Below, in pieces: positions 28,901 through 40,900 of a stretch of DNA of 64,000 nt. Source of the stretch: Psoroptes ovis (lineage: Eukaryota > Arthropoda > Arachnida > Sarcoptiformes > Psoroptidae); NCBI GenBank assembly GCA_002943765.1, contig PQWQ01000005.1, positions 1,736,001 to 1,800,000 of the forward strand, given 5' to 3'. The translations under genes and the position numbers were made by a program. Below the pieces are notes generated by a model. The model saw only the letters and a list, made by a program, of their open reading frames with translations. It ran no database searches and was not told where the DNA came from. Position 1 is the stretch's first letter. The number at the start of each line of letters is the position of its first letter.

Positions 28901-31900
28901 ATCATTGGAATCAATCCTACTCCACCTCCTACTCGAGAAAGATATTCCCGTAGAATGAACCGGTACAATTATCACTATCATAATTGTAAATTGATACATT
29001 TCGGTTTTAGGGGGTATTATCAACTCGGTATTATCTCTACGGAGAATAATTCCCTAAATCAAAGAATCATTTCTATCCGATATTCATCGGTTATTATTCG
29101 GAGCCAAAGATTTTTTTTTTATAATTACACTGGAGCCGTATTCTCAGTGAATTTTCAGTAAATTTAAACATTGTTTATTGCTTCGGCCGAAGCAATTCGA
29201 AGCATATGATTCCATATGATTCTCCATTGGATTTCCACTGCAAAACTTCCAATGAATTCTCCACTGAAAATTCTTCAATTCACCAACCGAAATGAATTCT
29301 TCATTTTACCGAACTTCACGAGTTTTGAATATTAATGAGCTCAGGAATTGGTGAATGGGTGAATGGGTAATGAATGTATGAATGATAAATTGGATACAAC
29401 CATAATAATAATAATAATAATTGTGTAAAATTGTAATTTTAAATGTAAAATGTCATATGGTTATTTTTTTGATTTTGATCAAAAATAAAATGTAAAATAA
29501 AATAATGAAATAATATTAAATAAATGAATGAATGAAAATATTGGGTCGGGTATTCGGCTATATGGGTGTATTAATAATAATAATAATAATAATAATAAAT
29601 TAGATCAAAGGAATAGTTTTGAATTTGAAATTTGAATATTTTACAAAATTTTAAAAATCTACTCACAAATATACTCGATTGTGAAATTAGAAAAATTTGT
29701 TAGAAATACGCTTGAGAGTAACATATGAAAAGGTACAGTAGTATGACGGGGCTATGGGCCTTCATATTATGGAGAAATCGGTTGCCTGAAAGTGCATTGG
29801 GGAATCAAATACAAAAATTACCATCGGAAAATAAGGGCTATGGGCTTTACAGGGGATGTAGGCTGCCTGAAAGTGCTGGGGGGAATCGTATTTTCACTAG
29901 AAAATGAATGGGAAAATAAACGAGTATGGAAACGACCGCTTCACCCAATGGCTATACATGAGAAAGATGGGAGATAATGTAATGGGAATGTACCGAGGAA
30001 AATTTATGAATTTACGATGGAATGATATTCAGAATTGACCATTTACCATTGACCAAATGGTCAGAAATTTAATTAAACAAAAACCGAATGAATTTGAATT
30101 TACATTTTGAATAAATAAATCATCAAAACATGAAGCAAAAAAAAAGAATCAATTCACCGAATGGGTTACCACAGGATTAATTCACCAAGTCCAACTGAAT
30201 TAATGAACAAATTAATGAATTAATTAATTACAAATTTTGTAGTGGCGTTTTGATGATCATATTTTTGACATGATCAATGATGGTGTTACATGGCACTACA
30301 GCGGCGCCAGTCGATAGAAAAGAATTTGGTCTTAATTTAAATTCTTGTCACCGAATTAATGAAGGAGAATTTTTGATTATCTTTGATGATAATGGCTGTG
30401 GTGGTGGTAATGGTCTTAGTGGTGATGGTGGCAGTAAATCAGTTATATAATCGTCTGATGAATTTCTTTTCAAATTTCCATTGGTAATAAATGGCCAAAT
30501 AAATAAACACAAAAACAAAAAAATAAATTATACCAAGATAATGGACATTTCGGAATCGATCGAAATCAATGATCAAGATAAATGTTTGATGAGCCTGTCC
30601 CAAAAGTTTTTGACGATTGAATCAATGAAAAATGCATTGAAAATTTAATTGAAAATCCGCAAAAACTTTTCGGACAACTTGGATATTCGATTGAATTGAA
30701 TTTTTATTCGCTATTCGTATCGAATTGAAAATCAATTTCTGATGAATGAGTAAATAATGAAAATCTTAAGAATGAAAATAAATAAATAAATCAAAGTAAA
30801 TCAAAGGAAATCACCAATATATATAAACGGATAGAAAGTGTACGAAAAGTTTTTGACTATTTTCAATGAATTTTCAATAGATTTTCAGTGATTCAACCAT
30901 CAAAAACTTTTCGGACAGCCTGAAAAAACATTGAATTTTGTGTGTGTTTATTTGTAAAATTGTGGTTTTATTTTTTTTCGATTCACTCAAAAGAATTCAA
31001 GAAACTAAAAAAAAACCGTAGAAAATGGAAAATTCTTCTGAAGAAATTCTTGCGAATTCCGAGCATATCAAATTCGATTCGGATTCAGAATCTTAAAGAT
31101 TCAAAATTCTTTATTCTTTACTTTTTATTTCAATCAAAATTTATGAGGATAATAATAATAATAATAAGGGTGATAATGATCTATAGAATACATTCAAAAT
31201 GGTCAAATAAATTCAAATTAAAATGAATACCGGAAAAATTTCTATTATTTCTGTGACAAAGAATATTCTGTTTTTATTATAAATAAATTCCTATTCTTCT
31301 TATTATTGTTTCAATGAATCTATTGAAAATCAATGAAATGAAATGATGAAACAAATGAATGAATGAATGAATGAATAGAATGGTACCATAGAATTTAAAA
31401 TTAAATACACATATCAATATGATCTTTGAATAAAATTTATTCAAAGAATAATCAATGATTCCTAAACAAAGAATTATAGAACAATATTTAGTGGTTCTTG
31501 AACAATTACTTAGCAATGAACACCTTTTTCTGCAAGACACAGGTACAAGCACATATGCACAAATTCAGATTTTCAGATCTTTGAATTTCTCGATTGAAAT
31601 AAGTCATGGGGAACATATGGTGAATTTCGTTTGAAATTCCTGTGGAATTCTAGAAAAAATTTCTTATAATTTTTGTGAAATAACCAAGAATATCCCTATG
31701 AAATTTCCAAGAAATTCGTAAGAACTTCTCGAAAAAAAACCAGAGAAAAATTCGACCAATTGAAACAGTTTGTGAAATTTATGGATTGTGGTCAATTAAT
31801 TTTGAATTTTTATTTTAAGGTTAAATTTTCAAATAAACTGGATTAATTATATGAATTATCATTGAATGGAAAATTAGAACAGAAAAATTCTTGGAAAAAA

Positions 31901-34900
31901 TTTTAATTTCAATAAGAATATTGTTCATCGAGAATCATATGGACAAGAATCACATGAAACAAGAATTATAAGACCAAGGACCAACGAAAAGGATCGAAAG
32001 AATCGATAGAACCTGGAATCGGATCAAAATAACTGGGAAAAAAAGGACTAGAGAGAGAGACCAGAGAAAGGACTAGAGAGAGACCAGAGAAAGGACTAGG
32101 GTATGATCGGTGAAATAACCAGGGAAAGCCAAGAATCAGATGAACAGGAAGAAAATTTCAACAAAAAAAAAAAAGAAAAAAGTTTACAATTTTGTACCAA
32201 TTTTCAAAATAAAGGTGATTATTATTCATTATTAATAATATTATTATTATCAAAGTTTCGATATTTTCTATTGAAAATTGTATTGTAATTACATTTTATT
32301 ACAAAAATGATTATACGAAATTGAAAAATAAACATTTTTTTTTCTGTAACAAAAAGAAAACTTTTGTTCTTAAAACATTATTTGATGTTGAAATTAAAAG
32401 TGTAAACTACTTGAAAATTACAATCATTTACATTTCGATTTCTATTCCAATTTCCAATTTAATTTTAACTCTTTCATTACTAAGAATTTATTAGTAAAAT
32501 AAATTGTCAAATCGACAAAATGACAAATTTCAAATAATGAAATCAATTTATTTAACACTAAATTGGTGCCATAGCGAATGACATGGTAAAAGGTTTATCG
32601 AAATTTATTCATTTCTTCTTTCATTTTATTTCATAAATGAATTCTTAAGAAATTCTTATAAGAAAATTCTTGAAGGAATCACCTTTGAATCCGATTCACC
32701 ATTATTCAATAACACACGAACGTATGCACATCAACACACGTACACAGAATAAATATGTATCGATTATTTCTTATCATCTTTTCAAATAAATTGCGAAAAA
32801 CGAGAAAAAAAATAAATGAAAATGTAAAAAAACGATCATTTCATATCGGTAGCAACGACTAAGAAACAATGGAATTTCAATGGCTCATCTAAAATTCTCA
32901 TTACGAATAATACAAAAAAATAATTCATAGATAATTCGTTGAATATTCGTTGAAGAATATTCCAAAAAAAAAAAAAAAAAAATGAAAATTCTCGATCGAT
33001 TCTCGCAAATGAATTTAGTGGATATTATTTCGAATAATAATTTTGAATATTCGTGGTTCGAAATATTATTTATTTATTCTTAACCATAAAACTTTATTGA
33101 TAATCATTAATGGTTAAACAATTTGATGGTCACTGCATGATGATGATGATGATGATGATGATGATGGTCATTGTTGTTATTGTGAATTCGATATAACGAT
33201 AACGATGATAATGATAATAGTATGCGCCATCATTATTATTCAGCTATCATTCAATAATATTATGCCATTGCCAATGTCATTTATAATCATATCGATTCGG
33301 ATGCATTTTTGGAACAATTTGATGCATCAACACATTGACCAACATTATTCTTATCATCTTTTCTTCCAATTATCCACCGATTGTTTAAGTGTAGACACCA
33401 CCGTTAAGATATCGAATAACATTTTTATATTATAGACAACAACATTGAATATCAATTTAAGGGGAATTTTCTTCCAGGAATTTTTGAGAGAAATTTCAAG
33501 GAAATTCAATGAAATCGATCCATATATATCTATATTTATCTAAGAATATGACATTTTTCTTTCAACATTTATGTGTCAATTTATGAATATATTTTGTATC
33601 AATTTCAACAAATTCAGATATTTCATAAGTAATATTCATAGAATTATTCAAAAAAAAGCAATTCCAAAAATTTATTTCATAAAACAAACACATAGAAACA
33701 TAGAATATCAATCTGCAGAATTCAGTGAAAAATAAGTGCAATCGAGAGCGATTCTATACGATTTAATGGAATCAAAAATTCTCCAGAATACATCAGATGT
33801 TTGTGTGTACAGTGTGTATATGTGCATTGAATTGGGTGCAAAAATATTATGTGAAAATTGTTTAAATTTTTTTTTTTATTTCAGAGTTTCTGACCACTTG
33901 TCAATTGATATATTGATGTATTTATTTATTTACTTATTTTCAAATTTCAATTCTTGTTTTGAAATACTAGGTTTTAACGAGAAAAACAAAACATTCTATA
34001 GACAACATATTTTAAGCTTCAAAATTGATAAATAAATAAATAAAATCGAATAAGTAAAATAAGTAAATAAGTAAAATAAATAAATAAATAAAGATATTCA
34101 TAGAATATTATCTCTCTTAATGTAAACATTGAAATATTTTGTTACATTTTATTTATTTTCATTTTCTGGATTGGTCAATAATATTTTTAGATTAGTTTTC
34201 GAGGAGAGGGGTGACGGGTGGGGATATATAAGATATATAAGGGCAAAAATCAAGAATTATTCCTCTTGAATTCCATTTTTTTTTGTTGGCATATAATGAC
34301 AATAAGAATAAATATATTATTTGAAGAATATCAAAGATGAAATTCTTTGAATATTCCAATATATTCTTAAAGTGGATATATGTTGAAGCTGGGAATTGAT
34401 TTGATTCTTCAATTCTCTGTGTAATTCTTTGATCTTTAAGTCCTATTTCTTATTGTCTTGCACTCAAAAAAAAAAAACTTTATTTATATTCATGATGTTT
34501 GATATATATTCATATTTTCATATTGATATTTATTTGTATTCATTTTCATATATTTTCTCTCAAATATATTTCGACATGACATGTAATAATAATAATAATA
34601 ATAATAATAACGAGATATTCACAATCAAAACATATCACAAACAAATAATCAAAAAATAAAATTAAACAAACAAACAAAACGAAATGAAATGAAATCATAT
34701 CAAAGTTAATTCTATCGGGATCAATCTCTATATATATCTCCAGACATATATTGAATAGAAATGAATAAATATCATTTATTCAATATCAAATTTTAAGATG
34801 AAATCGATTCATATCAATATATTTTGATATTGATGATTTATATAAATAATAATAATAATAATGATATAAATAATAAGTAATTTTGATGTAAAATAAATAA

Positions 34901-37900
34901 GAAAATAAATAAATATTGGAATATTGGATTGTCCAGAAAGTTCTGGCTGAGTTTCCAATGGGAATTCAGGCAAAAATACATTAAAACTTTACGGACAATC
35001 TCGAAATAAATATTATTCATTGCATTTTCATTATTATTGCATGTCCATTGGGTGGCCATGGATATTCTTTAAAAAAAGAATTGAGATAATAACATTGAAG
35101 TAGAACACTGAACTGACTGACTGAATGACGATTATCATTACCAATATCAATATTATTATCAATTGATGTTATTATAAATTCGGATATTATTTTTAATGAT
35201 GTTGTCAAGAGATGTTTTGGGCAGAAAAAAAATGAAAAAATAAATAAATAAATCGAAATAAACCAAAAAAACAAACAAATTCAAAATTCATATCGAAATA
35301 AATATGAATTAACAAAGCAATCTATGCTCGAAATACATACAGACAATTTATAATGATGAATGATGAATATATGTAAAATGGTAAACAAACAAAGTCAACA
35401 ACAATGACTGCGAGGATGATTATAAGGCCTAGTCATATGTATTGTGTGGATATCGAGAATATATGAATGTCTGTGTTTATGTGTGTGTGTGTGCCGATAT
35501 ATCATGTATATTCGTATTGGTACATGTTTATCGGGACATGATTCACGAATTGTGGATCGTACATCGATGGACATCGATGTAAATTGATGGGAATGAATAA
35601 CGATGCGGACAATGAGCGTACGATGATCGGACACGAAGCACGACCCTTCGAATATTTCGATGAATCGGACGAATTTGGAGGATTCAAAGAACTGGAGCCT
35701 TCAAAGACCCTAGACAACCCTGCCCCTGATTGTTTGAGAATCGATTATTGAAATGAAATGAAAAATGTAGGGAAAAATGTTCAAATATTCAAAGAAACAA
35801 ACAAAAAATGTTTCTTATTTCAATGTGTCAAAATATTTTGTTGTTTAATATCAATTGATCATCATTTGAATATCAGTTGACTATCACTTGACTGTATTGA
35901 CTATTGACTATTTTTACATTAATCATATCAAATATTTTCAATTTTTTTTTCCGACAGAAACCATGGTTAAAGTTCAATAAACTTTTATTCACTTATTGAT
36001 ATGATTATTTGATTAATTCAAGAAGATTTTTCTTATCCTTCTCAATGACCACCACGAGGTCTTGAAGATTTTTGAATCTTAAGAACTGGAGATAAGATGA
36101 ACTCGAAAAATTTCGTGCAAATTTCAAATGAGAATCAGGCGAGGGAAGAAGCGGGAAATCAAGAGTCAGGGGCCAAAAATAGAAATCAAAAGTTTTTTGC
36201 TTTTTTTTTGATTTTCGCGAATAAGTTCATGGAGAAATTTCCTTTTGAACCATCCATAAATTTCGATGTGCGGAAATATTCTGAAAAAACAAAGAAATCA
36301 TTTGATTTTCTATGTAAAGGATCAAAGATCCTTATGATCCTTGTTGTTGTTGTTGTTCTAGTTGTTGTATTATGAACATATTGTCAAAGATTATGGACGA
36401 CATATTCTAAAGCAAAAAAAAAAAAAATGTCTAAAATATAGTCATAGAGATGCTTGGTTTAATGTATATTTTATTGATACGTCATTTTTTTGGGGGAAAA
36501 ACTTTTGTTCAAATGCCGCTAACGTAGCACTACGTCACTAAGCCTATGCGTTTTCATTGTAATAATTAGAAGGGCCGGCATTGAACAGGTGGTGCTATGA
36601 ATTTAGTAGTTTAACATGAAATTTTCTTTTTCTTTTTTTTTGACATCAAAACGGATGAATTTAGCGATGGATATTATGTATGGATATTAATTTTTATTTT
36701 CATTTTTTTTTCGTTTGTAGAAATTATAGGAAAAACTTGGGCCCTAAAAAAACTTGAACCCGAATTTACCCGGGGTTGTCCGTAAAGTTTTAGTCATAAT
36801 CACTCCGAAAGACCACACGGGAATCGGTAAGAACTTTTCGGACAGCCCAATGATTTAATATATATTGGATCAGGGGTATAGATGAACAGGGGTAAAATGG
36901 ATAGGGAAAGATGGGGATAAATTGATGGGAATAAAAATAAAAATGAAAATAAATAAATAAATAAACAAAAACAGGAAAATAAATATATAAAAAAAAATGT
37001 TTCAAGATGTTTATTCTTAGGGTAAGTAATATTTTTCCATATATTTGTTTATTCAATAAAAATTTTTTCGAGGTCGTTCGAAAAATTTTGTCCAAATTTT
37101 CAAGATGAATTTTCATTGAATCAATGGATTTGTTGCGGGACCGAACTTTTCGGACAACCTAACTATTGAGTCTTGCCTTGTTTTACACTTTGTTCTGATG
37201 CTATGCTTTGTATTCTCTCAATATGAAGAATAAATACATAAAAAATAATGTCAACCAAATATTAATATTAACAACAATAATAATAATGATAAACCGGATC
37301 TGTTTATTGTTTAATGTTGTCGTTTTCGTTTGAAAGGAATAAATATTTTCAAATTCAAAAAAAAAAAACTTTTTCCATGTTTCGTTCGATAACTATTTTA
37401 AAGGACCTTTTTTAAATGGAAGAAAATAACCTTAATAAAATGAATGAGAAAATTTTCATGGAATATTCTTGTGAAATTCCAACAGAATTCCTCGGGAAGA
37501 ATCATCAAAGTAAATGGCAATAAAATGGCTCCAAGAATTCCTTGTTTCAATTCAATTTCAAAGTTTCAATGTTCAATTGGTTTGTATGTTGGTGTAAATT
37601 ATTATTTTATTTTAGTTCTGCCACTCGACCAACTATTTTACTTAGAAATATTATCATTATTTTTTATCGGTGTTGAGCGATATTGATACAATTTTATATT
37701 TTTGAAATGAATATTTGGGGAAAATTATGAATGAATTTTATGAATAATGCAAAATAGAATTTTGTGAAAAATTACAGAGTTTCTCAAAGGATTTTTTTTA
37801 TTATTGGTGAAGAGTTATTGTGATTATTTGAAAAAAATATGGCGTCAACAGTGAAAAGTTATCAAAAAAACAGTTGAGAAAAATTGTCTTCAATTGTAAG

Positions 37901-40900
37901 AAATTCAAAATTCTATGAATATTATCAACATCATTATCAATGAAATTATGTCCGAGAAAAAAGTATCGAAATGATCATTTGAAACAAAAGTAATGAAGAT
38001 GATGATAATGGCCCACTACTTGTCATTATCATCATCATTATCATGACTGTCATCATAATCATCATTATCAACGCCATCATTATCATCATAACCATTACCA
38101 TTACCGCCATCGCCATAATCAAACATGGTGATAAGGTGATATTATGGTAATATGGTAGGTGATATTCACCAAACTTTGGTAAATTATCCAATTTGATAAT
38201 GATGGAAATATTCAATTCAAATTCAATTTAGACATTCAAATTGCCATTCGATTATTATTATTATTATCATGATCGATCATGAATAAATTATTAATAGATC
38301 GATGATGGTGATGATGGTGAACTAATTTAATGATGATTATCATCATTAAATTAGGTGGAAATATCACCATAAGTGATCGGCTGGAAACATAAACAAACAA
38401 ACATAATTGAACTCGAGACATCATCATTGAAACAATTATTGTTATTAATTGTGTAAATTTTATTGAATCAATTAACCCTTAGCACTTGAGGCAGTTACAG
38501 CGCAAGCAAGCCAGCAGCTCGACAATTTTTAACACTCATGTAAAATAGTGACTCAGAGGCGCCTATGGACTTGCTGCATTACATCTGATGGTGAGTGATG
38601 CTCACCGCTTGAGTTTTAAGGGTTAATCAATGTAAATAGAATGATCATGAATGTTGATTGATTGATTTGAGTTTTTAAATTCAAATTCAATTTTGATTGT
38701 GATATTGTGATTGTAAGAAATATATTCAATGAATCGTTCAAATAATAACTTAGAAACTTACCATTATCGTCGAACATCGTTGATTTATTGTTGATTGTCG
38801 TGGAAAAATTTGTATTATTATTATGTTGCAACATTGTCATTATCGTATGGTTGTTGTTGTTGATCATCATTGCAATTGTTGAATTATTATTCATTGTTTG
38901 ATTTGATTGTTGTTGTTGTTGTTGTTGATCATCATTGTTTCCAACTTTGATATATTTTGTAACTAAATCATTATTATTATTAAATAAAAACAAAAACAAA
39001 AAAACAAAATGTCAAAGTCAATTGTTTGAAATGAATAAAATATGAAAAATTCGTGCCTAATAGTCAATGAATGAATGAATAATCAAAGTTTTTCAAATTA
39101 TAAAAATTTTGAAATTCTTGAAAAACAATCACAATTTAGAATTGAAGCCAATTTGGTCCCGATTCCTATGATTGTTTCAACCATTTTCATTCGAAAATGT
39201 TTTTTGAAATGTTCATTTTTTGATTCATTCATTATGTTTATTATTATAATTTAATGATATATTCATTATTTTTAATGGTGTCTTTGTTTTTTTTTTTTTT
39301 TGCTTATTTGTTGTTATTGTTTCAATTCAATTTGATTTTATTTAAATCGAATATGTTTTTTTTCAAGAATGCATTGTTTCAAAATGAGAAAGTTTATGTC
39401 AAATATTCAAAACTGATTTCAATTCAAAGCAATCCGATTCAGTGAAATGATTCAATTCGGCACGAAATTTCAAGGACAATCCAAAACAGGCACGAACCTT
39501 TGTTTTTGAAACATATTTTTGGCCGATTTAAGTCAAAGTAAACGGGTAAAAAAAGGAATTTTCATTCAAAGAAAAAAAATTGATTTTAAATCGGTTTCGA
39601 TTCAAAATTACTCATTTTAAATGAATTACCGATTAAGTAAATTACCGAATGTCTGAATCACTGAATCACCGAATGGCTGGATCATTGAATAGCCGAAATT
39701 TACTAAATTACCACGAATGTCTAAATCACTGAAATACCGATTCTAAGTTACTGAATTACTTTGAATAAAAGTTTCCGATTGAAACTCATAAATGAAAATT
39801 ATGGTGAATTACCCGAACAATCTGTGAATTCGATACAAAAATTTGTACCAAATTCAAATCAATGTCAAGATTTCGTCTAAAGTTTTTCTCGGTTTTTGAT
39901 GTTGTACGGTAAATCAGAATTTTCATCGATTTACAGGGGAAAAAATCCTTACAAAATCAATCAAAAAAAAATCATATTTTATCGAAGGTTTGACAGATTG
40001 ATGTACAGATGGTGCATCATCTTTGACACGATTCTTTCGAACGATGAAATACAGGTAAACATGGGCCAAAATTAGCTTAATTTAGATCGACCAAATCGAT
40101 AAAAACTAATCAATTAATTGATTAAAATTAAAGTAATTCTAATTATGCTGCTATCAATAAGATGGATGGTAGTCGAGATACGATGAAACAAATCAATATA
40201 CGATCAATGTTTTGATGAATGCTGCATACAAATCTACTCGTATTCGATGTTCATGAATAAAAGATTGTTTCAACTCAATCATATCAACAAAACCAACACC
40301 CATAGCGCACATCCTCAACAAAACATCATGTTACTCTATTGAAACAATTGTGATTGATGATTAATGAATTCTATTTTTCAATTCAGATTATCGATCCAAG
40401 AGTCTTTTTCAGAAAACAATATCCTTCGATATTGTATATTGATGAAATATTCAAACGATATTCTTTGGATAATGTTTGAATGGATATGATTGAATAGATT
40501 CATTTTGCGATAGTAATCAGATCAATATAATCAATAGAATCAATAATAATACAATTCAATCAGGATTAAATCATGAAACAATAAATCAACATGTATAAAG
40601 TGAATCAATTAAAAATGGATTACAAATGATAATATTATTCGGATTGCTATTTCAATATGTTTACTATTGCTTTTCAATTTTACCCATATAGTTTGTTTAA
40701 AAGGCAAATATTAGGTTGTCCAAAAAGTTCTTGCCGATTTTCCGATTATTTTCTACGATATAATCGGCAAAAACTTTCCGGGCAATCTAATATATTCATT
40801 TTGATTATTATCATAATCAAAATGATCTATAATTGAATATTTATGCATATTTATTCATAATTTACATTAATAATAATAAAATAACAATAAAACACTTACC

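Larger units (their letters stand above)
28064..38761 (-). other. Cadherin intron 2, very long
   Basis: 10.7 kb, the largest intron. It carries family A copies 10 to 14, family B copies 3 and 4, tandem repeats, a perfect palindrome and microsatellites. An Ala-tract reading frame near 28830 is the only hint of other coding. Confidence 0.65.

Noticed and set aside
35502..35717. 71-codon minus-strand frame in a slightly GC-richer patch
   Set aside because: No domain, no splice sites and no similarity that I can name.
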